Below are positions 17,178 to 26,260 of a DNA stretch of 41,106 bases, in pieces (position 1 is the first letter of the stretch; each line of letters starts with the position of its first letter). Both the position numbers and the translations under genes were made by a program. Under the pieces are notes generated by a model that saw only the letters and a program-made list of their open reading frames with translations, had not been told where the DNA came from and made no database searches. Location of the stretch: NCBI GenBank assembly GCA_947488235.1, contig CANLAQ010000025.1, forward strand, positions 1 to 41,106, in the 5' to 3' direction. The DNA comes from Flavobacteriales bacterium (GTDB lineage: Bacteria; Bacteroidota; Bacteroidia; Flavobacteriales_D; Crocinitomicaceae).

Positions 17178-18247
17178 AAAATTTTAGACCTAGCTTATTA
17201 ATATTATTTGGAAGTGCTGCATTCCTAGCCCTAGGTATAATTGCTGCACTTTTTTTTAATGTATTTGTCAGTCCATTAAAATGGTGGATGATTATTTTTA
17301 TACCATTATCATCGTCTCTTTTGGTTTATGGTATTTTCTATGTTGCCCTAAAGAAATTTATTCAAAATCGCTTACACATCATTTATAAGTCCATCCAAAA
17401 TAAACAGGATTTCACTCTAATTAAAGGTGATTCAATTGACCAATTAATTAATGATGCCGAACAAGAAGTTGAGATTTGGCAAAAGGATAAAAATAAGGAA
17501 ATCACCAAACTTAAAGAACAGGAGCTTTTTCGTAGAGACTTTTTAGGAAATTTAGCCCACGAATTAAAAACGCCTGTTTTTGCCACGCAAGGATATATTT
17601 TAACACTTCTTGAAGGTGGAATTGATGATGATGAAGTCAATAGATTATTCCTGAACAGAGCTGCAAAAGCAACCGATAGAATCGTTGATATTTTAGAGGA
17701 TTTAGATCAAATTACACGATTGGAAGTAGATGAACTTAAAATGGATTTTCGCTCCTTTGAATTAGTTGATCTGATTAAAGAAATAAAAGGCACTTTAGCG
17801 TTCAGCGCGAAAGAAAAAAATATTGAATTGGCCTTTAATAAAGATTATAATTCTATTTATGTTTTTGCAGATAGAACAAAGATTGGACAGGTTCTTACCA
17901 ACCTCATTGTTAATTCTATATATTATGGTGATGTAAATGGAAAAACACTTATTTCAATATTCACCATCGATGATTTAGTCACTATAGAAATTGAGGACAA
18001 TGGACCTGGTATTGAAGAAAGGCATTTCCCAAGACTTTTTGAACGATTTTATCGCGTAGAGAAAAGTAGAAATCGAAACGAAGGGGGAACAGGTTTAGGA
18101 TTAGCTATTGTAAAACACATCATTGAATCACATAAACAAACCATTAATGTGCGTAGTACCGTTGATCACGGAAGCACCTTTTCTTTTAGCCTTCAAAAAA
18201 GTCCTATTAATGGGCCGGTAAGTTCGAGGGGAATTCCATTAAAGTAA
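17174..18247 (+). CDS. PhoR-like sensor histidine kinase
   Basis: The 357-residue kinase starts at GTG 17174, overlapping the regulator stop by 4 nt. Two N-terminal helices (about residues 7-31 and 38-59) are separated by only a few residues, so there is no periplasmic sensing domain, as in PhoR-type kinases that sense through partner proteins. The H-box FLGNLAHELKTP places the phosphorylated histidine at 129. The N-box includes N247, the G1 box DNGPGI is at 275-280 and the G2 box GGTGLGLAI at 304-312. A complete HisKA-HATPase core is present. No PAS domain is obvious between the helices and the H-box. It should phosphorylate the upstream regulator. Confidence 0.88.
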   Translation: MKNFRPSLLILFGSAAFLALGIIAALFFNVFVSPLKWWMIIFIPLSSSLLVYGIFYVALKKFIQNRLHIIYKSIQNKQDFTLIKGDSIDQLINDAEQEVEIWQKDKNKEITKLKEQELFRRDFLGNLAHELKTPVFATQGYILTLLEGGIDDDEVNRLFLNRAAKATDRIVDILEDLDQITRLEVDELKMDFRSFELVDLIKEIKGTLAFSAKEKNIELAFNKDYNSIYVFADRTKIGQVLTNLIVNSIYYGDVNGKTLISIFTIDDLVTIEIEDNGPGIEERHFPRLFERFYRVEKSRNRNEGGTGLGLAIVKHIIESHKQTINVRSTVDHGSTFSFSLQKSPINGPVSSRGIPLK

Positions 18248-18267
18248 TTTCTATATTGATTTTTCGG

Positions 18268-18275
18268 TAATTTTG
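18268..18275 (+). promoter_or_regulatory. TAnnTTTG -7 element four nt before the ABC exporter start
   Basis: TAATTTTG is followed by CAGC and the ATG at 18280. This implies a leaderless transcript for the three-gene operon 18280-22111, or use of the second ATG at 18283. Confidence 0.55.
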
Positions 18276-18279
18276 CAGC

Positions 18280-20049
18280 ATGATGAAAGTTGAGGGGAAA
18301 AAACAAAGTTTGATAAGAAGATTGTTTCTTATGGCTCAGCCATATAAACGCTATTTTATTATCGCAGGACTAAGTGTTATTTGTTTATCTTTTTTAGGTC
18401 CCCTTCGCCCCTATCTTATTGGTGAAATGGTGGATAAATTTATCATTCAAACACAAAATAAGGAGAAATTACTTCAATGGAGTAGTTTGATTATCATAAT
18501 TTTAATGGTCGAAGGGATGCTGCAACTCATCTCTACCTACTTTTCAAATTTACTAGCGCAATCTGTAATTAGAGATATTCGTGTAAAAGTATTTCAACAT
18601 ATTCTGACCTTCAGAATGCGCTATTTTGACAAAACTCCAGTTGGTGCATTAGTTACTCGAGTTGTGTCTGATGTAGAAGCAATTACCGAAGTTTTCTCCT
18701 CAGGAGTTATGGAAATTGCAGGCGATTTAGTGTCGCTTATCTTTGTTCTTGCACTTATGTTCTCGACCAATTGGGAGCTTTCCTTAATGACTTTGATCCC
18801 AATTCCATTGTTAGTGATTGCAACCCGAATTTTTGCGAAAGCGATGAAGGCTTCTTTTCAATATGAAAGACTACAAGTAACGCGACTGAATACTTTTGTT
18901 CAAGAACATATTACAGGGATGTCAATTGTTCAATTGTTTAATCGACAAAAAATTGAATTCGCTAAATTTAATGCCATCAACAAAGAACACCGTCAAGCGC
19001 ATATCAATGCTGTATGGGCAACCTCTATTTTCTTTCCAGTAGTCGAATTATTAAGTTCTCTTTCCATTGCATTTCTTTTAGTTTGGGGAGCACTTCAAGT
19101 AGAAGGGAAAACCAATATAGAAATAAAAAAAATGTATGGCGAAATCATTGCCTTTACCCTTTGGATCCATCAATTGTACAGACCTATAAGACAATTAGCA
19201 GATAAGTTTAATATACTACAACGCGGCACCGTAAGAGCCGAACGCATCTTTGAGATTTTAGATCATGCAGAAAATGTGCAAGATACGGGTACGGTTACAT
19301 CGTGCGATTTTAATGCAGATATTGAATTTAAATCGGTGTCATTTGCCTATGAAAAAGAGAATTATGTATTAAAAAACATTAGTTTATCATTGAAAAAAGG
19401 TCAAACTATTGCATTTGTCGGTGCAACTGGCGCCGGGAAATCAACCATTGTAAATCTCTTGGGAAGATTCTATGAATACAAAAAAGGAGAAGTCTACATT
19501 GGAAATGTAAATCTCAAGGAAATCGAATTGAATTATTTAAGAGCCAATATTGCAATAGTATTGCAAGATGTATTTTTATTTTCAGATTCTATTCACAATA
19601 ACATCACCTTAGGAGATCCGGAAATAACAAGAGAACAAGTAATTACTGCCGCTAAGGCAGTTGGAGCCCATAACTTCATTTCAAATTTGCCAGAAGATTA
19701 TGACTATGTCATTGGAGAAAGAGGAGGTGTTTTATCTGTTGGACAAAGGCAATTGCTTGCCTTCATTCGTGCTTTTCTTTACAACCCTCGCATTCTTATT
19801 TTAGACGAGGCCACCTCTAGTTTAGATAGTGAATCGGAGGATTTAATTCAACTTGCAACTGATAAAATTACTGCTGATCGCACCTCAATCGTTATTGCTC
19901 ATAGACTTTCAACGATTCAAAAGGCAGACCAAATAGTTGTATTAGAAAAAGGTGAAATTGTGGAACAAGGTTCACATCAAGAACTTTTGAAAAAAGGAGG
20001 CTTTTATAAAAACCTATTTGACAAACAATTCTTAGACGAAAACAAATGA
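18280..20049 (+). CDS. ABC exporter, half-transporter with fused membrane and ATPase domains
   Basis: The 589-residue protein has a six-helix type-1 exporter domain (about residues 20-315) and an ATPase domain (about 345-585). Walker A GATGAGKST is at 381-389, the signature LSVGQ at 485-489, Walker B ILILDE at 505-510 and the switch histidine H541. It functions as a homo- or heterodimer and resembles the MsbA/multidrug lipid exporter group; the substrate cannot be told. The promoter element ends 5 nt before the ATG. Its end overlaps the next gene by 4 nt (ATGA). Coupling to a cytoplasmic THI5-like binding protein is unusual for an exporter. Confidence 0.88.
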   Translation: MMKVEGKKQSLIRRLFLMAQPYKRYFIIAGLSVICLSFLGPLRPYLIGEMVDKFIIQTQNKEKLLQWSSLIIIILMVEGMLQLISTYFSNLLAQSVIRDIRVKVFQHILTFRMRYFDKTPVGALVTRVVSDVEAITEVFSSGVMEIAGDLVSLIFVLALMFSTNWELSLMTLIPIPLLVIATRIFAKAMKASFQYERLQVTRLNTFVQEHITGMSIVQLFNRQKIEFAKFNAINKEHRQAHINAVWATSIFFPVVELLSSLSIAFLLVWGALQVEGKTNIEIKKMYGEIIAFTLWIHQLYRPIRQLADKFNILQRGTVRAERIFEILDHAENVQDTGTVTSCDFNADIEFKSVSFAYEKENYVLKNISLSLKKGQTIAFVGATGAGKSTIVNLLGRFYEYKKGEVYIGNVNLKEIELNYLRANIAIVLQDVFLFSDSIHNNITLGDPEITREQVITAAKAVGAHNFISNLPEDYDYVIGERGGVLSVGQRQLLAFIRAFLYNPRILILDEATSSLDSESEDLIQLATDKITADRTSIVIAHRLSTIQKADQIVVLEKGEIVEQGSHQELLKKGGFYKNLFDKQFLDENK

Positions 20050-20903
20050 AGCAATTTAAAATAGGTGGCGTGCCAGAGCACTTTAATCTACCTTGGCGCT
20101 TGGCAATTGAAGATGGGGATTTTCTGAAAAATGGTGTTGAACTTCATTGGGCTGACATGAGTGGTGGGACTGGTCAAATGATCAAAGGCCTGCAGTCAGG
20201 AACCTTAGATATTGCTGTTTTACTCACCGAAGGAATTACAAAAGCTATTTTACAAGGATTAGATGCGACTATTATTTCCGTTTATGTAACTTCTCCATTA
20301 TCCTGGGGAATGCATGTTCCTTTCGACTCGAACTTGAATAGTATTGATGATCTTGAAAATAAAACATTTGCCATTTCACGAGAAGCTTCTGGTTCGCATC
20401 TCATGGCCTATGTAAATGCCTTCGAAAAAAAATGGGATTTAACCCAGCTTAAATTTACCGTTGTTGGAGATGTTTATGGTGGACTGTGGTCGCTGAAAGA
20501 ACATGAAGCTCAAGGTTTTTTATGGGAAAAGTATACAACGCAACCCTTCGTTGATCAAGAAAAATGTAGACGCGTTGGAGAAGTAAAAACCCCGTGGCCT
20601 TGTTTTGTAATTGCTGTAAATAAACAAATAGCGCAGGATAATAGTGCATTAATCAAACTCATTTGCGAAACAGTTCAACAAAAAGCATTAGCACTAAAGC
20701 AAAATAGTGAAGCCGCGGCAATCATTTCGTGGAGGTATAAATTAGCCGTTGATCAAGTAAAGAAATGGCTATCAGAAACAGATTGGAATTATAATAATGC
20801 ATTAGATCTTTCTGATTTTGAGCGTGTAGTACACTACTTAAAGGAAATGAAAATGATTCAAGAAGAAGAAGCGCTGGATTGGGAAAATAAATTATTTTCA
20901 TGA
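20046..20903 (+). CDS. THI5/NMT1-like substrate-binding-fold protein, apparently cytoplasmic
   Basis: The 285-residue protein has the type-2 periplasmic-binding fold: an N-terminal lobe starting FKIGGVPEHFNLPWRLAIED, the ligand-loop-like sequence DMSGGTGQMIKGLQSGTLDIAV, and FVIAVNKQIAQ in the second part. It lacks a signal peptide and lipobox, so it should stay in the cytoplasm, like the eukaryotic THI5 group and the Candida Ca3427-type proteins with bacterial homologues. Such proteins bind small pyrimidine-like or unknown ligands or act as enzymes. It overlaps the exporter gene by 4 nt and the following T9SS gene by 4 nt. No matching importer genes are present. Confidence 0.75.
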   Translation: MKQFKIGGVPEHFNLPWRLAIEDGDFLKNGVELHWADMSGGTGQMIKGLQSGTLDIAVLLTEGITKAILQGLDATIISVYVTSPLSWGMHVPFDSNLNSIDDLENKTFAISREASGSHLMAYVNAFEKKWDLTQLKFTVVGDVYGGLWSLKEHEAQGFLWEKYTTQPFVDQEKCRRVGEVKTPWPCFVIAVNKQIAQDNSALIKLICETVQQKALALKQNSEAAAIISWRYKLAVDQVKKWLSETDWNYNNALDLSDFERVVHYLKEMKMIQEEEALDWENKLFS

Positions 20904-22111
20904 AGTTAATTATCGCTGTTTTATTCAATTTCTCGCTGCCATATTTTGCTCTTGCACAATTTGGCTGTACTGATCCGCTTGCCAATAACTTTGACCCGCT
21001 TGCACAAATTAATGATGGTACCTGTACTTATTCAAGCACCAACTACCAACCAAATTTAGTGGCTGATTTAACGCAAAACTTAAATGAAAATTCAGCACTA
21101 ATTTATTGGGACAATCAAATCGTTACACTAAATGATGGGGGAAATGAAGCGGCACTTTTTTTCTTAAATAATAATGGAGCTGTTCTCAGGAAAGTAATTG
21201 TTGGTCAAGCAAATAATGTTGATTGGGAAGCCTTAACTCAAGACAATAACAATATCTATATAGGTGATTTTGGAAATAATTATGGCAATAGAAATAATTT
21301 ATGTGTCTATAAAATCAGTAAGAATGACATAACAAATTCCATAAATGATACTGTAAGTGCTTTAAAAATGAATTTCGTTTATGGGAATCAAAGCAATTTC
21401 AGTAGCGCTCTGAACGCTAATAATTTTGACTGTGAAGCTTTCTTCTATCATATGGATTCCCTTCATTTATTTACTAAAGATTGGCTTGATTTAAAGACAA
21501 GACATTATGTTTTACCGAGCCATTGGATAGATACTGTCAATGCTGTTCAAGTTGACTCCTTTTTGATTGATGGTTTAATTACAGATGCTACGATTGATTC
21601 TAGTTCAAACCATGCTATGCTCTTAGGATACAAAAACAATGGAAATAATATTTACACAAGCTTTATTTGGATTTTATCTGACTATTCAGAACACCATTAT
21701 TTTAGCGGGAACAAAAGAAGGATTGAAATTGGAAACATGTTTAATTTATCACAAACCGAAGGGATTACACTGATAGACAGTACGCAAGGATATATTAGTT
21801 CCGAACAAATTTCATCAGTAATTACGATTCCTGCTAAATTATTTCAATTTAATTTTCAAAATTATTTCTCTCAAAATGGGGCAAATACACCTATTATAGA
21901 AAAAGAAATAACAGCACTATTTTATCCAAATCCAGTCAATGATAAACTATATTTTAGTAAGAAGGTAGATAGGATTAAAGTCATTTCATTAGAAGGGAAA
22001 GTAATCATAGATTTAAAATTCCCCGAAGAATTCATAGACATTAGAAATCTTGAACCCGGAATTTATTTCCTGCAAGGAAATGGAATAATAGAGAAATTAG
22101 AGGTGTATTAA
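20900..22111 (+). CDS. T9SS-secreted protein of unknown function
   Basis: The 403-residue protein has a signal peptide (about residues 1-20). One short cysteine motif follows (GCTDPLANNFDP...NDGTCTY, residues 23-43), a unit common in secreted Bacteroidota proteins. The central domain of about 280 residues looks beta-propeller-like. The C-terminal T9SS sorting sequence (about 335-403) begins ALFYPNPVNDKLYFS and ends IIEKLEVY. It starts at an ATGA overlap with the preceding gene and is the last gene of the operon. The middle domain carries segments such as NNVDWEALTQDNNNIYIGDFG and FDCEAFFYHMDSLHLF, which resemble esterase-like phytase/propeller proteins, but I am not certain of this. Confidence 0.75.
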   Translation: MKLIIAVLFNFSLPYFALAQFGCTDPLANNFDPLAQINDGTCTYSSTNYQPNLVADLTQNLNENSALIYWDNQIVTLNDGGNEAALFFLNNNGAVLRKVIVGQANNVDWEALTQDNNNIYIGDFGNNYGNRNNLCVYKISKNDITNSINDTVSALKMNFVYGNQSNFSSALNANNFDCEAFFYHMDSLHLFTKDWLDLKTRHYVLPSHWIDTVNAVQVDSFLIDGLITDATIDSSSNHAMLLGYKNNGNNIYTSFIWILSDYSEHHYFSGNKRRIEIGNMFNLSQTEGITLIDSTQGYISSEQISSVITIPAKLFQFNFQNYFSQNGANTPIIEKEITALFYPNPVNDKLYFSKKVDRIKVISLEGKVIIDLKFPEEFIDIRNLEPGIYFLQGNGIIEKLEVY

Positions 22112-22115
22112 TTTT

Positions 22116-22880
22116 CTAATCCAAATTTTTATACAAAACAGTTGCACTTGCTTGAGCACTTGGCATGATGGTAATGTCATTTAAATTCACATGAGCAGGC
22201 AAAGATGCTGCATAATATATCGTATCTGCGACATCATCAGCTGAAAGGGGAATAAATCCATCATACACGGCTGCTGCTACTTTGTCATCGCCTTTAAAAC
22301 GCACCAATGAAAACTCTGTTTCAATCGCTCCTGGAGCAATATTCGTCACTCTTATCGAATGAGAAACCAATTCCATTCGCATCGATTTAGATAAGGCGTC
22401 TACCGCATGCTTGGAAGCACAATATACATTGCCATCCAAATAAACCTCCTTGCCCGCTATACTAGATAAATTAAAAATATGCCCCGCTTTATTGGCCTTA
22501 AATATTGGAATGATTTCCTTTGAAACATGCAGTAAACCTTTGATATTCGTGTCAATCATTCGATTCCAATCGTCTAACAATCCATCAGACAAGGGACCTC
22601 TACCCACTGCAAGTCCTGCATTATTAATCAGTATAGCTAATTTTGATCTTACCTCGTCTGAAAAGGAAGCAACAGCCTTTCGAACTTGACTTTCTTCTCT
22701 GACATCTACTTGAAATAATAAGACTTGAATAGGAAGTTGAGCCAGCTCTTTTTTTAAAGCTTCTAAGCGATCCATTCTTCTTGCCATTAGAACAAGATGA
22801 TAACCTTCTTTTGCAAATCTGCGGGCGCATGCCGCTCCAATTCCTGAACTCGCTCCTGTTATAAGAATGTATTTATCCAT
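22116..22880 (-). CDS. SDR-family NAD(P)-dependent oxidoreductase, YdfG-like
   Basis: The 254-residue protein is a classical short-chain dehydrogenase. Cofactor motif TGASSGIG is at residues 8-15, the arginine-rich MARRMDR after strand 2 suggests NADP preference, NNAG is near 87-90, and the catalytic serine (NLSSIAG) and Y-x-x-x-K (YCASK) follow. The IAPGAIETEFSLVRF segment resembles the YdfG group, which oxidises 3-hydroxy acids such as L-allo-threonine or serine. The start lies inside the end of the upstream membrane-protein gene on the same strand (22-nt overlap). It is convergent with the T9SS gene, 4 nt apart. Confidence 0.9.
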   Translation of the reverse strand: MDKYILITGASSGIGAACARRFAKEGYHLVLMARRMDRLEALKKELAQLPIQVLLFQVDVREESQVRKAVASFSDEVRSKLAILINNAGLAVGRGPLSDGLLDDWNRMIDTNIKGLLHVSKEIIPIFKANKAGHIFNLSSIAGKEVYLDGNVYCASKHAVDALSKSMRMELVSHSIRVTNIAPGAIETEFSLVRFKGDDKVAAAVYDGFIPLSADDVADTIYYAASLPAHVNLNDITIMPSAQASATVLYKNLD

Positions 22881-24184
22881 TTTAAAATTTTTGAATTTTG
22901 ATTAAGCTTTGAAATTTTGGAGAAATCTACTGACAATAATAAAATAAAGAATAAAAAAGGCATTGCCGGTACTTTATAACGAACAATTGCACCAATCACT
23001 GGAGTTGTTAGTCCGATGATAGAAAATAAAATAATAGTGAATAAGACACCAAACCATAAAATATGATTTTGGGGTGAATTTAATTTCTTTCTATAAAATA
23101 GGAGCAGTCCTAAAAGAACAAATACCAATATATTTTCAAAGAAGGGCAGAACATAAATCATTCCTTTTATTTGGGTGGGCCAAGGCATCGAAACAACATG
23201 GAACAAGGAAAGAGGAATAGCAGTAATTAATGACCAAATACTACCATCAAGTGGCTGCATTATTATCGTGCTCCCTGCATGAAAAGTATTTGCAAGATTT
23301 ATGAAATCATGTTGCTTGCCAATCAATAAGGATAAAAAGTTAAATTGAGGAAAGAAAAAATAAGGAAGTGCAATGACAAGAAGCGGAAAGATAAAAATAG
23401 AAATGATCCTCCATTTTAAATCCTTTGTATAAGAGATTGTCAACCACAAAATAGCTGCTGGACAGAGCGCAAACAATACATATATTTTAATAGAAAGCAA
23501 TAAGAATAAAGAAAACAATAAACACCATAAAGACGAGGCCTTGAACTTGTTCATTAAGTGGAAAATAGAACTGCAAAAGATACCAATGGCAAAAATCAGC
23601 AACGCTTCCTTAAGGACTCCCGAGGTCCAAAACAAGGTGCTAGGAACTAAAAATGCAGCAAAGTAGGAGATTAATTTACTTCCTGAGATATTATAAAATA
23701 ATTTCCCCAACTCCAAGAGACCAATAAAGGACAAGAAACAAAATAATAAAGCATGGACAAAATAATTACCTCCAGTAATCCAGCAGAATAAAGCATTTAA
23801 TTTAATTACAATTCTATTGTCATTTCTTAAACCATGATCAAAAGATCGGTACCAATAAGACATTTTGGAAAGATGATTTTTACTTAATTCGGGAGTATCT
23901 TGACCAATCATTATTTTAACAAAATCCATAGGATGCGCTTGTGTACTTTGATACAAGATCTTTCCATCATCAAAATATTTAAATACATCAGCACTCGATC
24001 TATCTTGGTAATAAAAAGTATAAATAGAAATTAAAATTAATCCAGAAACAACTTTAAAAATAAAGGCCAATTGCAAAGATTTTGAACTAAATGGCGCGTT
24101 ATTAAAATAGGAACTTTTACGAATACCCACTAAAATAAAAAGCAATAATGAAATAGGGAACAAGACCAATAGTACAGACGACAT
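22859..24184 (-). CDS. Polytopic membrane protein, possible GT-C-type glycosyltransferase
   Basis: The 441-residue protein has about 11 transmembrane segments and is not firmly recognised. The first extracytoplasmic loop (about residues 60-125) contains acidic residues in SSADVFKYFDDGKILYQ, which resembles the catalytic loop position of GT-C glycosyltransferases. Basic residues sit mainly on the inside loops. The C-terminal helices (IVRYKVPAMPFLFFILLLS) and lysine/asparagine-rich tail are typical of such proteins. Its ATG is four nt after a TAATTTTG element. It overlaps the SDR gene by 22 nt. If it is a GT-C enzyme it would transfer sugar from a lipid carrier to an envelope glycan; this is inference from topology only. 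Confidence 0.55.
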   Translation of the reverse strand: MSSVLLVLFPISLLLFILVGIRKSSYFNNAPFSSKSLQLAFIFKVVSGLILISIYTFYYQDRSSADVFKYFDDGKILYQSTQAHPMDFVKIMIGQDTPELSKNHLSKMSYWYRSFDHGLRNDNRIVIKLNALFCWITGGNYFVHALLFCFLSFIGLLELGKLFYNISGSKLISYFAAFLVPSTLFWTSGVLKEALLIFAIGIFCSSIFHLMNKFKASSLWCLLFSLFLLLSIKIYVLFALCPAAILWLTISYTKDLKWRIISIFIFPLLVIALPYFFFPQFNFLSLLIGKQHDFINLANTFHAGSTIIMQPLDGSIWSLITAIPLSLFHVVSMPWPTQIKGMIYVLPFFENILVFVLLGLLLFYRKKLNSPQNHILWFGVLFTIILFSIIGLTTPVIGAIVRYKVPAMPFLFFILLLSVDFSKISKLNQNSKILKWINTFL

Positions 24185-24188
24185 AGAA

Positions 24189-24196
24189 CAAAATTA
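24189..24196 (-). promoter_or_regulatory. TAnnTTTG -7 element four nt before a start codon
   Basis: On the minus strand TAATTTTG is followed by TTCT and the ATG at 24184, so the predicted transcript starts at or beside the start codon. A TTTG lies 15 nt upstream, closer than the usual 19-20. Confidence 0.55.
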
Positions 24197-24315
24197 CTTA
24201 TTTTTTCAAGTCAAATAAGACAATGCGACAAAAAAAGCGTTGTAAAAGCGACAAAGTGTCAGCAAAGATTCATTGGCACATTCATTGAAGAATTGAATAG
24301 AAAAAATATATAGTT

Positions 24316-26208
24316 ATGAGAACAGGACAAATTAACGTTCAAACGGAAAACATCTTTCCAATTATCAAAAAGTTTTTATACTCTGATCACGAGATCTTCC
24401 TGAGGGAATTGGTTTCAAACGCAGTGGATGCATCACAAAAATTAAAAGTTTTGAGTTCGAATGGAGAATTCAAAGGTGATTTAGGTGATATAAAAGTAGA
24501 AGTAATTCTAGACCCTGCAGCAAAGACGCTTACTATTCGCGATGCTGGAATTGGTATGACCGCTGATGAAATAGATAAATACATCAATCAGATTGCCTTT
24601 TCAGGTGCTGAAGAATTCGTTCAAAAATACAGTGGCAAAGAAGGCGCTGAACAAATTATTGGCCATTTTGGACTTGGTTTTTATTCTGCTTTTATGGTCG
24701 CTGAAAAAGTGCAAATTCAAACGCTGTCAAAAGACAAAGGTGCTCAAGCAGTTCAATGGGAAAGTACTGGGACAACTGATTATACCATTACCGACATTAA
24801 AAAGAAAAGTCGTGGAACTGATATTATCTTATTCATTACTGAGGAATCTATTGAATTTATTGAAAAAGCGAGAATTGAAGGGATTTTAAATAAATATTGC
24901 AAATTCCTACCCATTCCTGTTTTCTTCGGAAATAAAACGGAATACATCGATTCACCAAGTGGTGAAAAAGATGAAAATGATAAAATTAAAAGAGAGGCCA
25001 TTGAAGTGCCTAACCAAATCAATAATCCACAACCAGCGTGGACCAAGGCACCTGTGGATTTGTCAGACGATGATTATAATTCATTTTACCGTGAATTATA
25101 TCCAATGACATTTGAAAGTCCCTTGTTTCACATTCACTTAAATGTTGACTATCCATTTAATTTAACAGGGATTCTATATTTTCCAAAAATTAAAGAAAAT
25201 GTAGAAGTACAACGAAATAAAATTAATCTGTACAGCAATCAAGTATTTATTACCGATAGTGTTGCTGAAATAGTTCCCGAGTTTTTGACACTACTTCACG
25301 GAGTAATTGACTCTCCGGATATTCCGTTAAATGTATCTCGTTCGTACTTGCAAAGTGATGGAAATGTAAAAAAGATTTCTGCGCACATCACTAAAAAAGT
25401 AGCAGATAAATTGGCTGAAATGTTCAAGAAAGACCGTAAAGATTTTGAGTCTAAGTGGGATGATCTTCAGGTATTTGTTCAATATGGAATGTTATCAGAG
25501 GATAAGTTTGCTGAAAAAGCCAAGACCTTCTCTTTGTTTAAAAATACAGAGGGTACTTGTTTCACCCTTGATGAATACCGTGAAAAAGTAAGCGCTTTAC
25601 AAACGGATAAGGATGGGAAATTAATTTTATTATACACCAATAACAAAGAAGAGCAATTTGCATTCATCAAGAAGGCAAAAGATCGTGGTTATGATGTATT
25701 GCATTTAGACGGACCACTAGTATCACATTGGCTTCCAAAGCTTGAACAAAGCAATGATAACATAAGTTTTGTTAGAGTAGATTCAGATTCACTTGACAAA
25801 TTGATCCGCAAGAGTGATGAGATTCCATCTAAAATGTCAAAAGAAGAAGAAGAGAAAATCAAACCTTTGTTTGAAGCGACGATCAATAAAGAAAAATATT
25901 CAGTTCAACTGGAGAGCATGAATGAGGATGATGCACCCATAATTATTACGCAGCCAGAATTTATTCGTAGAATGATGGAGCAACAAAAATTAGGCGGTGG
26001 AAACGGTTTTTATGGAGCTTTCCCTGAAATGTTTACGATGACGGTAAATACCAATCATCCAAAAATTCATGGCTTATTAAGTAAATCTGAAATTGATCAA
26101 ACAACAGGTGTTAAACAATTAACAGATTTAGCATTATTAGCACAAGGATTATTAAAAGGTGAGGCTTTGAATAGCTTTATTGAGCGAAACATAAATGAGT
26201 TAGCATAA
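24316..26208 (+). CDS. htpG: HSP90-family molecular chaperone HtpG
   Basis: The 630-residue protein is HtpG, an ATP-dependent homodimeric chaperone. The N-terminal GHKL ATP site shows FLRELVSNAVDA (about residues 28-39), IRDAGIGMTADE and GHFGLGFYSAFMV. The middle domain contains FPKIKENVEVQRNKINLYSN and SPDIPLNVSRSYLQ. The C-terminal dimerisation region ends ERNINELA. The length is usual. The 131-bp region upstream contains two GCGACAAA repeats (24225 and 24248) and an imperfect ACAATGC/GCGTTGT inverted repeat, but no CIRCE element. A strong terminator follows 15 nt after the stop. Confidence 0.97.
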   Translation: MRTGQINVQTENIFPIIKKFLYSDHEIFLRELVSNAVDASQKLKVLSSNGEFKGDLGDIKVEVILDPAAKTLTIRDAGIGMTADEIDKYINQIAFSGAEEFVQKYSGKEGAEQIIGHFGLGFYSAFMVAEKVQIQTLSKDKGAQAVQWESTGTTDYTITDIKKKSRGTDIILFITEESIEFIEKARIEGILNKYCKFLPIPVFFGNKTEYIDSPSGEKDENDKIKREAIEVPNQINNPQPAWTKAPVDLSDDDYNSFYRELYPMTFESPLFHIHLNVDYPFNLTGILYFPKIKENVEVQRNKINLYSNQVFITDSVAEIVPEFLTLLHGVIDSPDIPLNVSRSYLQSDGNVKKISAHITKKVADKLAEMFKKDRKDFESKWDDLQVFVQYGMLSEDKFAEKAKTFSLFKNTEGTCFTLDEYREKVSALQTDKDGKLILLYTNNKEEQFAFIKKAKDRGYDVLHLDGPLVSHWLPKLEQSNDNISFVRVDSDSLDKLIRKSDEIPSKMSKEEEEKIKPLFEATINKEKYSVQLESMNEDDAPIIITQPEFIRRMMEQQKLGGGNGFYGAFPEMFTMTVNTNHPKIHGLLSKSEIDQTTGVKQLTDLALLAQGLLKGEALNSFIERNINELA

Positions 26209-26223
26209 TCTTATTAATTTTGC

Positions 26224-26248
26224 AGAGGGGCTACAGCCCCTCTTTTTT
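26224..26248 (+). terminator. Rho-independent terminator after htpG
   Basis: The stem AGAGGGGC / GCCCCTCT with a TACA loop is followed by six T residues. A TAATTTTG sequence at 26215-26222 immediately before it may be a promoter element for the next gene, but its transcript would begin inside the hairpin, so I do not rely on it. Confidence 0.93.
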
Positions 26249-26260
26249 AATTGATTCATT

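Noticed and set aside
20046..20903. Periplasmic component of an ABC importer
   Set aside because: No signal peptide or lipobox is present and the neighbouring ABC protein is of exporter type.
24273..24289. Sigma-54-like site TTGGCAC-N5-TTGAA upstream of htpG
   Set aside because: The -12 part lacks the essential GC (TTGAA instead of TTGCA), and no sigma-54 activator is encoded nearby; a chance match is more likely.
26215..26222. TAATTTTG as promoter of the TerB/J-domain gene
   Set aside because: The transcript would begin inside the htpG terminator hairpin; it may instead be accidental in this A/T-rich gap.
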